Source of the DNA: Vanessa cardui
Lineage: Eukaryota; Arthropoda; Insecta; Lepidoptera; Nymphalidae
NCBI RefSeq assembly: GCF_905220365.1
Contig: NC_061129.1
Span: forward strand, 13,702,803-13,766,802
Direction of reading: 5' to 3'
Length of the DNA: 64,000 nucleotides
How positions within the stretch are numbered: the first letter of the stretch is position 1; the number at the start of each line of letters is the position of its first letter. Positions 1 through 12,233 of this stretch are shown one piece after another. Under the pieces are notes generated by a model that saw only the letters and a program-made list of their open reading frames with translations, made no database searches and was not told where the DNA came from. The position numbers and the translations under genes were made by a program.

Positions 1-177
1 ATCGTAAATTGACTTTTAAGTAGTCTAATATTTTTCTTTTCGTCTTACTTAGGAGAGGTCTAAAAAATATGTTGAATACGCAATTATTTTTATTACTTTT
101 TAGTGCACATTAATTTGTTTTAAAATAGTGTTTGGTTGGAAGTCGGTTTTTCTTTTTGTTAAAATTTTTATTTATAA

Positions 178-225
178 TATTAAAAACAGACACTCGCAAT
201 TTTATTATATGTATAGATTATGTTG
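178..225 (+). repeat. Family-H 3' end fragment (possible)
   Basis: ATTAAAAACAGACACTCGCA then ATTTTATTATATGTATAG resembles the end of the copy at 17636-17915. Confidence 0.4.
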
Positions 226-718
226 GTTAAATACAGTTATGTGTATATAATATATCGTGCTTAAAAGTCAATAAGTATTGGCCCCATATTTTATTATCTA
301 TATATTGTAATTTATGCCAATTTTCAAGCATCAAGCTACAAATGAGAATTTATTGACTAAAAACGTATTCTACGTTTGCAATACTAATTTGTACTCAGAA
401 CATCTATCAAAGGAATCATTAAGAAAATGGCAAGTAATATTCAATGCAACTAAATACTAAAATTTATAACAGTAGGTGGTAATGGACCCACTTCTTGTAC
501 ATTTCTCAATGATCAATACGCGTTGCTTTTCTCACATAAAAAGTACACGCGTACATAATAATCCGTATAGGCGATCAGGTGAATAACGAAAATAAAAGAG
601 CGCTTTGTTACGGAGTTATGGCAGTAACCTGGACACGAGCGCCATCTGCCGGCGACAAAAGGATAGATTTATAGCTTACTTTCGTTAGAACAAGTTGTAT
701 GGTACAATTCATAGCTTA

Positions 719-1053
719 TTACACCATATATGGTGCCAAAGCTGAGATGGCCCAGGGGTTAGAACGCGTGCATCTTAACCGATGATTTCGGGCTCAAACC
801 CAGGCAAGCACCACTATATATACATGTGCTTAATTTGTATTTATAATTCATCTCGTATTCGGCGATGAATGAAAACATTGTGAGGAAACCTACATGTGTC
901 TAATTTCATTGAAACTCTGCCACATGTGATTTCCACCAACCCGCATTGGAATAGCGTGGTGGAATATGTTCCAAACACTCTGCTTATTAGGTGAGGAGGC
1001 ATTAGCCCAGCTGTGGGAAATTTACAGGCTGTTACTAACTTTACACCATATAT
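719..1053 (+). mobile_element. SINE-A copy, full length with target duplication
   Basis: tRNA-derived SINE: head GCTGAGATGGCCCAGGGGTT, B-box-like GGGCTCAAACCC, body with GCCACATGTGATTTCCACCA and tail GTGGGAAATTTACAGGCTGT. A 13-bp direct repeat TTACACCATATAT flanks it (719-731, 1041-1053), the mark of LINE-driven insertion. The element proper is 732-1040. Confidence 0.85.
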
Positions 1054-1124
1054 CTTTGTTATTTTTGTGATCAACAGTACTTACAATTGTTTTTTTACTA
1101 TTAGGATTTACACGTATAATAAAA

Positions 1125-1340
1125 TTGACTGTTTGTAATGTTATAATAACCGTTGTTTACTAAATCCATATGTATGTATACTCGGTGCAAATATCAAAAT
1201 AACGTTTTTTTATTCGATTTTTGTCTGTGTATGTTTGTCTGTTCACGCTTATCTTTAGAACACTGGACCGCTGGACCGATTTTGATGGAGCTTTTACAAA
1301 CAGATGGCTATTAAAACTCTATTAGACTTATAAGTTTAAG
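1125..1340 (-). repeat. Family-H repeat
   Basis: Plus strand TATGTATGTATACTCGGTGC, TCAAAATAACGTTTTTTTAT, TTTGTCTGTTCACGCTTATC and ACTGGACCGCTGGACCGATT: the reverse of the copy at 17636. Confidence 0.6.
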
Positions 1341-3102
1341 TGTAAATATATGTCGAAGAATGAGCAACGTCATCGATACGATCAAGAACTATGCCTTGAT
1401 GTTACTAGTTAATAAATTATTGAAGTTGACACTGGTATGAAATCACTTTTGCGAAACGACAACACTGCAGTCTTGGTAGCTGTCAGGCATTCGTTTGTTA
1501 ATATCGATTTGTTCCGTAAAAATAAAATATAGTAAAATCTGTTAACAGTCTTATTTTTAAAAATTAAGTAATGGAAGAAGAGCGATCTGAGCCCGAACGT
1601 ATGGAGGATGCGATATATATATAACTCATCCTTTCATAATAAAATAAAAATATTTACATAATACATTCAAAACTTATGATCATATACGTATTTAACATAT
1701 TAGAAAGAACTCTTTCGTCGTATGATATTGATTTTTATTAAACATATAATATATATTTTGAATATAGAATAAAAATCTTCTAAATTGTACCAAACGTTCT
1801 TCGTAGATTAAAACAGCACACTCGCGCTAGTTCCTTATCTGCTACATAAATAAGGTATTGTTTAAAAAATACTGTTTTAGTAACTAATGATAATTCAAAT
1901 TCAATATCTTGCTCTGAATTAAAATCATAATATACTCGTCTTGATTACATAGCCAACATGATTTAATAAAAAACAAACTATCGGCTACGTTCTCGCTTGT
2001 ATTTCAACTCATCTTCGACTACTGCTTCCAATAATAAGACTCTGTTTTATCGTAACTGGGATATAATTCTACTTACTGTAATTTCTAGTTATATTACTAG
2101 CACTACAGACCCGCTCCGGCTTCATCAAAAAGTTTTCTTATTAGTTTTCTTATTTTTACGTTTTATTTGTATTTTTTCTGTTGCTTTTCTCTAAGTGATT
2201 AAATTATCACCTAAACCTTCCTATATAATATAAAACGCCAAAATATTTAGTGTATATATATGTAATATAAAAACACGGGCAACTGTGAGCCTGTGGATGT
2301 TGTAAATAAATTAAAAAAAATAAACATACAGACTGACGTGGCTAGGGGACTTTGTATTATTGGTATATGTAGTTAAAGGAAAACGACGTTTCGATTCGAT
2401 AGCGCTAAAGTGATAATTTTTCAGGAGAAAATTCGTATCCCTTGCAAACTAATTCAAACTTTATTCGATACTCGTTACGATCATTTGAAAAACAATGTCA
2501 TTTACAGAAATGTAACTGGATCTAAGTGTAGAATTTATCGAAAAGATCCGGTAACTCAGTAGCTACTCTTTTCCAAATTGGACAAACAATCCATAAGTAT
2601 CTACGATAAAAAATGAACTTCTAATTTTCATAGTCAACTTTATCAAAATAGGGTCAGTGATATATGACTTGCTTCATCCAATGCCAAAACAGGTCAGAAT
2701 ACGTACCAAATACTGTTAATTTACATTCACATATTTTCAATAATTTATTGAAAATTCATTAACATTTTCTTACAAACACAAAGGCATAAAAACACATTCG
2801 TATAACACGTTGATTACATTCAACCCTATTATTCGAATAAATAAAAAAGCTTCCAATTAAATTATTTCGTATAAACTCAACCCAATTTACGTCACAACGT
2901 AAATATTGCATCGGTACAAAACGAATAAAACTATTTATGACGCAAGCTACATATTGGCTAATTCAATTTATATGCATGATGCATCCGGTGTTTATTTTTT
3001 AAATAATTTGAATGAATATAAATTGTAAACGGATCAAAATATTTTGACCTGCACGAAGTGACAGTAAGAGTATTATTGATCAACATATTTTACTAGTAAG
3101 TA
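1341..3102. other. Unassigned AT-rich DNA
   Basis: Only short chance ORFs. 1990-2200 is a T-rich open frame without coding character. Confidence 0.6.
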
Positions 3103-3280
3103 GAACCGAGGTCGCCCAGTGGCTAGAGCGCGTACATCTTAACCGATGATTGTGGGTTCAAAGTCAGGCACCTCTAAATTCTACCACCTGGGAATCCACC
3201 ACCCGCACTGGAGCAGTCTGCTGGTATTTGCTCATGATCTTCTCCTCTAAGTAAGAAGAAGCCCAGCAGTGGGAAATTTT
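3103..3280 (+). mobile_element. SINE-A copy, internally deleted
   Basis: Head CCGAGGTCGCCCAGTGGCTA with B-box GGGTTCAAAGTC, then a jump to the distal body (ACCCGCACTGGAGCAGTC) and tail GCCCAGCAGTGGGAAATTTT. About 120 bases of the usual middle are gone. Confidence 0.75.
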
Positions 3281-4944
3281 CGTTTTAGCGGTTTTTTTTG
3301 CGGATGTCCATCTTCATCCTTGCTACGTATTCTTTACTTTTTTCAATTGACAGTATGATTACGTACGTATGATTACGAAAGACGTTGTATTTATAATCTT
3401 ATAGATTTATTATTTTATTCGGCTATTGAATATGATAAGAAAATCCCGTTGGTCGAGTTTCAGCCATAACGGCTAATCACAAAGGCTATAAAGTTTGCAC
3501 TCTTTATTACCTCGCTATCTCTTAGATGAGTCAAGAGAGGTCAGGCACTAACGTAACGATCTTTTCAGGGCATGGAAGTATGACGTCATCATTATTGATA
3601 AAGCTTTGACAGAAAAAATTAATAACTATATTCATTCATCTATTAGAAGCTATCCACTAGACTCGTGAATTAAGTTTCAAGAAAATAATAAAACAGCTTC
3701 CTTACACTATCAGATTTTTTACAAATTATATTTATTGGATATTTACAAATTTACGTAATATCTGTAATATATGTGCGTAGGAATACGATCTCTGCATTTG
3801 ATTTTAATAAAAAATAATTTACGAAAAAAAATTGTGCGTCTTAGGAAAAATTGGCTCGAGATTTCAGCGTTTTAATACAACTGTGATCACTGAAATGTTA
3901 TTAATTATAGATGTATGAAAAAACGCGTTACTTCGCACTAAGAATTTGTAGTCACTTTTTTTGCTTCAAAATAATGTTCCACACACCCACCTGGCTGGCT
4001 TGTTTTATATGTGCATATAGATGATACTTAAACATAATTAAATATATAACAAAATAAACAAACATTTACTTCTACCACTCGAAAGTTTCAAATTGTATTC
4101 CAACACCAAATCCTTTAGAAACAGTGGCAGTAAGCGCCATTTACACTTATTTACAAACAACACTGTACACATTAATCTCGTCGTGATAGTCGGGCAAAAC
4201 CATTGAAGATTCATCTTAAATTACAAATATATTACGAAAGTCAGGCAGGCTGTCCTGTTAATAGTTTAAAGTTTATTAATGTACGTTTTAAAACAATTTA
4301 TGTGCACCATGTGCGCTGGAGCGACCATTAGTGCAGTTTTGTTAAAAACGTCTCCTACAACGGATAGTTTAAATTATATATCAGCGTGGTAACGTAATTT
4401 CTTACCCGTTAAATACGTTTTATAGATTTAAGGACCTTTTTACATTATACAATATTTTGATAAAATTTTCTATCAATTTAATTGACAATGGTTCTAAGTA
4501 ATTAATTTTTGTATGTTGTTTTAAATTAGGAAAGTCATTTTCGCATTAATAATTTTGACGATTCAATGATAATAGCTGATTTGATTGTTCATTCTTAATC
4601 TTTGTTTTTGGTATGAAACTTGCTATAAGAGTGAAATTTCAAAGTCAAATTTGAACGTAACGTTTCTGATATTAAAAAAAATTACGTTACGTCATCCAAA
4701 TTTCGAGTGTTTAAATTTTGTCTTAATTATTAATGCATATACACTTACGTCATCATAACTTCGACCATAGACAATGATATCGTAAAATACATGGAAACCA
4801 TTTCATAAAATGTTGCCAACTAAGACATCCAAGATGGTACTTTCCATTAGCTCTTTACAGGTACTGTTTGATAGAACGATGATTGCTACGCAGTTTGGAG
4901 AACACTACAGCCCACAACACCACAAAGGCATTCTAATTATGAAA
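3281..4944. other. Unassigned DNA
   Basis: No gene or repeat recognised. CRE-like ACGTCATC words recur (3582, 4690, 4747). Confidence 0.55.
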
Positions 4945-5056
4945 CTTTTACTTTATACTTTATTTTACACCATAAACATAAAATTAATAAGTAAAACAAG
5001 GATACAGCCTGAATAAAACAGGCACACAATTTTGGCGACTTTATCGCTACAACCAA
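4945..5056 (+). repeat. Family-E dispersed repeat
   Basis: TTATTTTACACCATAAACAT, GATACAGCCTGAATAAAACA, GGCACACAATTTTGGCGACT, TTATCGCTAC. Shared with 54025-54162; resembles part of a lepidopteran LINE. Confidence 0.6.
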
Positions 5057-5483
5057 CGGTGTAGGTTAGGTTACAGCTCATTCCATGAGGTAGGTGGTGC
5101 TGTAATAACAAATAAAACACCTAAGAGGCAGAAGTCATGAAAAGGAATGTTATCACATTAAATACATAATTCTAAAACACGATTAAGAGGTCAAACGAGG
5201 TTTGGTGAAAACAAAATAATATAATTAAATATTTTAACTGTAACAGCCGTTTACATTGGGTCGAAACGACATATTTTTCGCATGATATTATTATCACATG
5301 ATAAACTGTGTCGATATTAGTAAGATCCGATATAAGCATCAGCAATTAATTATTTAAAGACTCTCTACCGCGATTTAAATATTAAGGCAATTTAATCAAC
5401 ATAATTGTAATAATTAATTATTTATTTCTTATCAAAGCATTTCCTTGATTATTTTGATTTAATATTTTTTTTTAATTTTACTT

Positions 5484-5708
5484 GGGTAGCTACTATCAGA
5501 TATTCTACCGCCAAACAACAGTTCTTTGTATTGTTGGGTTCCGGTTTCAAGGGTGAGTGAGCCAGCATAATTACACCAAAACGGACATAACATCTTAGTT
5601 TCCGAGGTTGGTGGCGCAATGGCGATGAAAAGAATGGTTAGTATTTCTTACAGCGCCATTGTCTATGGGCGGTGACTACTTACCATCAGGTGGCCCATAT
5701 ACTGATAG
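5484..5708 (+). mobile_element. SINE-B copy, 5' truncated
   Basis: SINE-B is a second abundant SINE-like family of about 285 bp. Its plus sense runs from TTGGTGGTAGGGCTTTGTGC through GGTTTGAAGGGTGAGTGAGC and CAAGGTTGGTGGCGCATTGG to CATCAGGTGGCCCATATGCT. This copy starts at ATCAGATATTCTACCGCC and ends CCATATACTGATA. Confidence 0.8.
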
Positions 5709-5734
5709 GACGGGCAATCCGACACGACTGGATG

Positions 5735-5850
5735 CTGAATTACTTTCCGAATTACGAAGGTGTACACACTTTCAACTGCCAGTCTCCGGATAATTCCTGA
5801 GAATATATCAATAGGAAAACCGAATAACTTATTATCAGCTTGACATAAAT
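5735..5850 (+). repeat. Family-F dispersed repeat
   Basis: ACTTTCCGAATTACGAAGGT, GTACACACTTTCAACTGCCA, GTCTCCGG and CCTGAGAATATATCA match a common lepidopteran retroelement segment; follows a SINE-B copy directly. Confidence 0.55.
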
Positions 5851-6365
5851 CAAAACATAGTGTAGGTATAAAGCAAGAAAATTGATTTGCAACGAATCAG
5901 CCGTTCCGTAGTCATGTGAACCGGCTCCAAGTTTGTTTAAATGTAATAACTCACTATCACAAAGCGCTGAGTAACGTAGTCAGTGGTTTAACCGCTATAC
6001 CTGGACCGCAATTAAAACTCCACGCGCCTTTGAGGATTACTCTAACTGCGTTTTATTTCAAACAGTGCATATTGCCTTTGAATAGCCACGTTGAATGTAT
6101 TTTTAAATGATATATGCATAACAAGTTTTGAAAACTGACATTAAATAGTTTGTGGACGAATTCGTGATTTTTTTAAACGTTATGAATTCATTATTCAAAA
6201 TTCGAATGATTTTTTTTTTATAAGAGTTTGATAAAATTTTTATTGAGAGAATGTAGTATTCGAAATTTAAATGTATAATTATTTTCTTATGGGCTTTGTT
6301 ATTTTTTTAACAGAGCAAGATGTGTGATAAATAAGTTTTAGTCATAAAGGCTTCTCTACGTATTG

Positions 6366-6584
6366 TAAAACAAAGGCGCTCTGTCCCTACAACAATATGT
6401 ATACTTAAAACGGACTTTGCTGCGATTTTAATAGATAGAGTGATTCGAGAAGAATGTTCTTATATATAATATATATAATATCTTATACATGGACAATTTA
6501 GTAAAGAAAAAGTGATAATATTAGAAGTTTCCTCTGTGTGTCATATCATTGCGCCCATGCGTTGCCGGGGCAGGTCGCTAGTTC
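6366..6584 (-). repeat. Family-G repeat (retroelement end)
   Basis: Minus strand: CTAGCGACCTGCCCCGGCAA, CGCATGGGCGCAATGATATG and, further on, AAACTTCTAATATTATCAC, CCATGTATAAG and AGCAAAGTCCGTTTTAAGTA. This GCGACCCGCCCCGG-type sequence is a frequent lepidopteran repeat; the element class is uncertain. Confidence 0.65.
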
Positions 6585-7049
6585 TATTGTAAATTAAAAA
6601 TATAAAATAAAAAATAGATGAAAATAATAATAATAATTAAATAACATTGCAATAATCTAACTTATATTACAAGAGACTAGGAAGTCTATATTATTTATTT
6701 AATAACCTTAAAAATATAGCAGAATAAAACATGCTATAGAATAAAATTTTAGGGTTTATTTTTAACTTCATTATTTATAAAAAAAAAATTAAGTTAGAAG
6801 GTTTTAATTAAAATAATTGTAACAGTTGTGTAAACGTACTAAATAATGTACTAAACGATAAAAAAACAGTAGGTCCTAGGTGTGAGTCGTCAGATCACCT
6901 TTCTCAACCACAAAGGGCATTGATCAGACTCAAAAATAAAATGCTGGGGCATCGTTTGACCTGAGTAAATATAATTTATCGTTGTCTGGGTAAATAAACG
7001 CGTTACAGTTTTATTTTATCACGGCGGCCATCTTGGATTTAAAATAATA

Positions 7050-7215
7050 AATATTTATATTACAAATGAATAGTTATTCTGTCTGTTGCTCTTTTACGGC
7101 CAAAATACTGAACTGATTTTGATTAAATTTGGTGTGAAGCAAGCTTGAAGGTCTTGAAGTTCGATATTAAGATTAATTTTTCCATCCGCGTCGTATTTTT
7201 TTTTTATCAATAGTA
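7050..7215 (+). repeat. Family-I repeat
   Basis: ATTACAAATGAATAGTTATT, CTGTCTGTTGCTCTTTTACG, AAAATACTGAACTGATTTTG and TTAAATTTGGTGTGAAGCAA. A dispersed retroelement-end sequence also at 40738 and 56418. Confidence 0.55.
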
Positions 7216-7380
7216 TATAAATATACAATAAAATGACACTACAATTATAATAACTTGAAACTTAAATTGTGTAGTAGATTATATAATTTAATGTCTAATT
7301 ACTATTAAATACAATTATATAATTTATACATATAATAAAATTCGAGTGATTCTTGGTGATATTAAAATAATAGCTCTTTT

Positions 7381-7545
7381 TTAAATGCATACTGTATTAA
7401 TAAACTGCACCAAAGTAAGACTTTTTTCAATTTTTGTTTGTCTCTATGTTTCCGCTAATCTCTGGAACGGCTGGACCAATTTTGACAGGACTTTCACTAG
7501 CAAGAAGCTGATGTAATAACGAGTAACTTAGGCTACAATCGTATT
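7381..7545 (-). repeat. Family-H repeat, partial
   Basis: TTTTTGTTTGTCTCTATGTT, CCGCTAATCTCTGGAACGGC, TGGACCAATTTTGACAGGAC and GTAACTTAGGCTACAATCGT. Confidence 0.6.
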
Positions 7546-9053
7546 TTTTTTTTTGTTAAATTCAAACACATACGGAGTACTGCGACTTCGTATCGCGTAT
7601 TCGCTATCATATAAATTTGAGATTAAATAAATAAACCATCCCAAAGTCATCAATCGAATAACATTTACATTATTTAATCGCATAAACAAATAAACGACGT
7701 AACAATATTCGTCATCCTGTCTTTTTCTACCACATTAATTTTGTATAACGTTAGAGTAAGTAAGTAATAAGTTTCGCAGCTGGTATACAAGGGGTTTATT
7801 TTATGAAAGTTCTTAAGATGCGTAATTTTAGGGGCCACAAAGGGCCCTGTTAGAGCTCGTTTCACCGTGTTTAAAAGGTTGATATAAGGCTTTACGTTGC
7901 TACAAAAAGTGTATTTTTTCGCGTAAATATTGCTTATTTGTTGGGTAGGTTTACGGTGAAATATTTTTTATGAGCCGCCTTCGTAAATATTAAAGCAGGA
8001 TGATTTAACCAACGGTGAAGAAACACGGGTGCAGATAGATAAACATTTTTTATGTAGTTGTTCGTAACGAATGAGTAGGTTGCTTAAAGGTCTTTTGTCT
8101 AGCGCCTTGGTTTATTTGGATTCATTTATATATTTGGTCCTGAGTTTCTTGCCGGTTCTTCCGGTTTACCTAAAATAGTTGTTAAATGACGATTCAAAAG
8201 TGATTGTAAAAGTCTACTTGAATAAAGTAGATTTTAATTATATTTGATTCGATTCGTCACAGGTTCGTATATATTAAAAAAATTAATAATAATTTTGTTC
8301 TACTTTTACCCTGTTGTAAGTTATTAAATTAATCATGAACGTAAGTTTTTCACAGTGTAACGCCATCCAGAGTAGTTTGGTCCATACCCATATGGTATAA
8401 TCTATTGATGAATGCATTTTTCAAAAATCCTTCAAATTCTGATACGAAAGCACTTTACGCATCAAAAATGAATCGGTTCAAAAACCGTTGTTACCCAGCG
8501 ATCTTTATTTGAAATTTCATAGCGTTAAGGTTCAGTTACAGTGTAGGCGAATAAATGTTGTATTTATATACATACATATATTGCACTACCATAACACAAA
8601 TCAATACTATAATTACCTATTATTATTATGATTCAAAATCATCATTACCTAAAACTAAAAGAACAAGTATTTAACGTTATACGAAAATACAATAGCTTTA
8701 TATTATATGTAAATAAAGAAAACGTGAAACACTTCTCTCTTTTAAAAATTATTTTTGAGTGTGTGATTGAATATTATTCTCCGAATCGCCCGCTATCACT
8801 GAGACCCAACAACAAATAATTGGAAAGAGCAATTTAATAATGCTCGGATGATTTTTAATATTCGAACAAATGGACATGTATTTATCGAGGGGCACATTTT
8901 TGGCAAATTTTTACTAACAAAAACTCAAGATTGTATTTCAACAACTCGTCGTGGCACACAATAACAGGCCTAAAAAATATATGTGCCTCGCATCACTTGT
9001 TCATAAGTTATTCTACTGCAAAGTAGAAAGTTTAAGATCAAGACATTCACAAC
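7546..9053. other. Unassigned DNA around one family-C copy
   Basis: Apart from 8138-8252, nothing recognised. The ORF at 8628-8819 has no coding character. Confidence 0.55.
8138..8252 (+). repeat. Family-C copy (retroelement 3' end)
   Basis: GAGTTTCTTGCCGGTTCTTC, TGTTAAATGACGATTCAAAA, CTACTTGAATAAAGTAGATT and a TTGATTCGATTCG tail. A segment with GGTAGAATCTGC is deleted. Confidence 0.75.
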
Positions 9054-9262
9054 TTGGTGGTAGGGCTTTGTGCAAGCCCGTCTGGGTATGTACCACCCAC
9101 TCATCAGTTATTCTACCGCCAAATAACAGTACTCAGTATTGTTGTGTTCCGGTTTGAAGGGTGAGTGAGCCAGTGTAACTACAGGCACAAGGGACATAGC
9201 ATCTTAGTTCCCAAGGTTGGTGGCACATTGACGATGTAAGGAATAGTTAGTATTTTTTTGTT
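9054..9262 (+). mobile_element. SINE-B copy, 3' truncated
   Basis: Starts TTGGTGGTAGGGCTTTGTGC, matches through GTTCCCAAGGTTGGTGGCAC and stops at TTAGTATTTTTTTG. It lacks the segment with CATCAGGTGGCCC. Confidence 0.85.
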
Positions 9263-9898
9263 ATCACGTATAGGAATAGAAACTGCATGTGTTGCACACT
9301 TGTGTTCAATAACATTTGCTACATTGATGGGTAGTCTGGTTTCTCTAGACTTATATTTGACAGAGTGGTCAACAATTTTGCAGTCATCCATAATTTTGTA
9401 TAATTAAAACATCAGAATCGAATCAAAATACTTCGTATCATGTATGTAAAGCAGATGTATCATTTACGTACACATGATATTTTTTTGTGACGTCAAAGAA
9501 GAATTCTAATGACGTAGGTAAACACAGTTTAAAACTTATAAAACATTTATAAAATTAATGAAAACTTTTTCTTATAAAAAATATCATATATTTCCATACT
9601 AATGGACTTATTTAACAATCTAGATATATTAATTATTTTATGCAGGTCTGCCCGATAAATGCGATCAAAAGTCATTGATAAATATAAATCGTTAAATAAA
9701 AATATTATCCATGAAATTCAATGACACGACAGTTCAACGGGCGGCCATCTTTGACGTTTACGGATGCGTTTACAAAGTGTGTTCCAAATAATAATTTTGA
9801 ACAGAAAACTCGAGGGAAGCTTATACACACTAAATTGTAGATCGTTAAAAATAATTTCGAATCAATAACTGTCACCTGTAACACATTTATTGTCTATT

Positions 9899-10060
9899 AG
9901 CCGGAACAAAAAGACAGACAGACAGAAAGACATGCAAAAACAAAATTGTAAGAAAAAATGATTTTGGTGTATGTGCTATGTATACATACATATCCATTGA
10001 GTAAAAAGGGCAATTTGAATATTACAAACACACTTCAATTTTATTTATTATATGTATGGA
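9899..10060 (+). repeat. Family-H repeat, partial
   Basis: AGCCGGAACAAAAAGACAGA, TGATTTTGGTGTATGTGCTA, CATTGAGTAAAAAGGGCAAT and ACACACTTCAATTTTATTTA. Confidence 0.6.
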
Positions 10061-10442
10061 CCATACGTTAATAACCTTAACAATGATACCTATTAATAAA
10101 ACCTCGTCATATAATCTTAGTAGTCTGTGGGTGTGAAAACAACTGTTTAGAAATTATGACAGGAATAAATGATTATAAAGAATAAACACAAATAAATATC
10201 CAAGGCACTATCTGTCATCCGAGGCTCAACACTGTCTGAGGATACATTTCTTATTATATTTTTGTCTGTGTAAAGAATTAATGTTGAATAAATTTAGTAT
10301 TTATTTTTGAAATTTATAATGATACTGTGTTAATAATGACTATCAACCTAAGTCGCAGGTGAAAACTAATTTTGTATAAGAGAAATGACTGGACTATTGT
10401 AATTTCGCTTACATAGTAATTTTTAATCATATGACATAACCA

Positions 10443-10590
10443 TCTACCCGCCCCGGCTATGCACGGGTACAATACTGATACTAAATTTACTACAGATTTT
10501 ATTTATATACAACATCACATTAGAAACTTCTAAAATTATCAACTTTACTATATCGTCCATGTATTATAATATTATAGACATTTTTTAACT
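10443..10590 (+). repeat. Family-G repeat, 5' part
   Basis: CTACCCGCCCCGGCTATGCA, CGGGTACAATACTGATACTA, ACATTAGAAACTTCTAAAAT and CGTCCATGTATTATAATATT match the copy at 6366-6584. Its 3' half appears separately at 12393, after the hAT-type element and family-C copy. Confidence 0.65.
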
Positions 10591-10685
10591 TTACCGTTTC
10601 GTAAATTTAAATCGTTTATAAAAAATACATTGGTAAAAAAGGCATATTATTCGATACAAGATTTTGTAAATGATAAAAAAGCTTG

Positions 10686-10725
10686 GAATGAATACATGTT
10701 GACTTCCAGGCAGGATACATTACAT
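10686..10725 (+). repeat. Family-C repeat, 5' part, interrupted by the hAT-type element
   Basis: GTTGACTTCCAGGCAGGATACATTA matches, with small changes, the upstream part of the family-C copy at 18108-18328. The remainder of this copy resumes at 12242, beyond the transposon. Confidence 0.65.
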
Positions 10726-10740
10726 TAGTGTTGCCCAAAT

Positions 10741-10890
10741 TCAGTCTTGGTCTTGTTCTTGCGTTTTTGCAAGACCAAGACCAAGAACAAGACCGCATAT
10801 TTTTAGCAAGACCAAGACCAAGACTGACCGTGCAAGACTTAAGCAAGAACAAGACATAGCCTGCAAGACTCTTGCGTCTTGCAGCTAGGA
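10741..10890. repeat. Left subterminal AAGACC-type array of the hAT-type element
   Basis: Begins in the CTTGGTCTTG orientation, flips at about 10768, then runs as CAAGACCAAGACCAAGAACAAGAC units interrupted by short spacers and closes with a TGCAAGACTCTTGC palindrome. hAT transposases are known to bind repeated subterminal motifs; that these are such sites is inference. Confidence 0.8.
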
Positions 10891-11844
10891 CTTAGCGCTA
10901 TTTCACGGAGTAGTTAGGTATACCAGTTCGGTGTATAGGTACGCTTAGGAATTCTATGAGACGCAAAAAACTGTATCAAAGAATATGAAAAACTGAACCT
11001 ATGTGCATTACGATTAATACCATAAACATACCTACATAGCGAATAAAAAATATCCATTAAAATCAAACTGAGTGCATGCATAGTTATGTTTTAATCGTCG
11101 GCACTTTGATAATGCCGCATCAAAGGTTTTGTATTTACTTCTCAAAGAAATTTGCCGTTTTTCGGAAGTATATGGTTATGATACACGCGCCGAAGGCTTC
11201 TTTTGAATTCATATACAGCAATTGTTGCCGCCGCGCCGAAATCACAACATTTGACACTATTTTATGGCTGCCACAGGGCGTAGGTATACTCAGGCAAAAT
11301 AATTTCGAATTTTAAGAGTACCTACAGGTGTTCCAAAGAATAAATAAGTTTCAGAGTGCTTAGAATGAAAATGAATACATTATAATGATCACGCAAGTAG
11401 TATTATGATTACGATAAAATGGTAAGGATAGGTAATAGATGTCATAATAATTTATTCTAGTAAGTATATATTATAATATTGATTATATGGTTTTAAACTA
11501 ATTACTTAGGTACTATTATTTATATTCAGTTTTATTTATATTTAGTTATTATACATTCAGTCATTATATTTCTTTAGTTTTTACAAGAAAAAATAGCAAA
11601 AAAAGTAAGTAAGTAGTGATAAATATTGTAGCCACTTTTATATGTAGTAACATAACCTAATGATAAAGCTGTTGTGTACTGTTATGTTTGATTTGTGTTG
11701 TATTTTATTTTTTATTGAATTGAATCGTAAAATTCTTTTATTAAATTTCATATAAGTTGAGGGTTCAATCTTTCTAGACAGATATTGTTCTTTAAAATAC
11801 AGTCAAGTTATTGTAATTAATTTGTTTAAAAACTAATTGGAATG

Positions 11845-11900
11845 TGGAAGTAACTGTTTCTTAAATATAAGATATTATTATTAAGAGACAGTTACTTCCA
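11845..11900. repeat. Hairpin inside the hAT-type element
   Basis: A 20-bp stem (11845-11864 with 11881-11900; one G-U pair, otherwise perfect) closes a 16-nt AT loop. The left arm reads TGGAAGTAACTGTTTCTTAA. Dimensions resemble a small-RNA precursor; expression is unknown. Confidence 0.7.
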
Positions 11901-12081
11901 TGAAAAACGACATATAGGTCAGTTGATTTTTCAAATTTCTTATCAAATCTTCAGTAATTTATTAATCAGCTTGATCTTTACTATGGCTATGTTAATTCAA
12001 GCTCACAATGTTCCAATTCTAATACGTTTTTCTAAGATTTAAAATAAACTTTAATAAATAGTAATAGACTAATAGGTTATT

Positions 12082-12218
12082 GCAAGACTTGCAAGACTCT
12101 TGCTGCAAGACCAAGACCAAGACCAAGACCGGGAGCGCAAGACCAAGACCAAGACCAAGACCAGGTGTATTGGCGCAAGACCAAGACCAAGACTGGCTAA
12201 GTCTCGTCTTGGTCTTGC
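12082..12218. repeat. Right subterminal AAGACC-type array of the hAT-type element
   Basis: Three blocks of CAAGACC units with spacers, then the strand flips to GTCTTGGTCTTG just before the terminal repeat, mirroring the left end. It also contains GCAAGACTCTTGC. The open frames across it are low-complexity artefacts. Confidence 0.8.
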
Positions 12219-12233
12219 ATTTGGGCAACACTA

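Larger units (their letters stand above)
10726..12233. mobile_element. Non-autonomous hAT-type transposon, 1,508 bp
   Basis: Both ends are the same 15-bp inverted repeat, TAGTGTTGCCCAAAT (10726-10740 and, reversed, 12219-12233). They are flanked by a perfect 8-bp direct repeat CATTACAT (10718-10725 and 12234-12241), the target-duplication length of the hAT superfamily. Each end carries an AAGACC-type array. No transposase-like ORF is visible, so it must rely on another element. The flanks join into one continuous family-C repeat copy, which confirms the insertion limits. Confidence 0.88.

Noticed and set aside
10616..10852. Minus-strand open frame rich in Ser/Trp/Leu
   Set aside because: Produced by the left AAGACC-type array and the flanking repeat; no coding signal.
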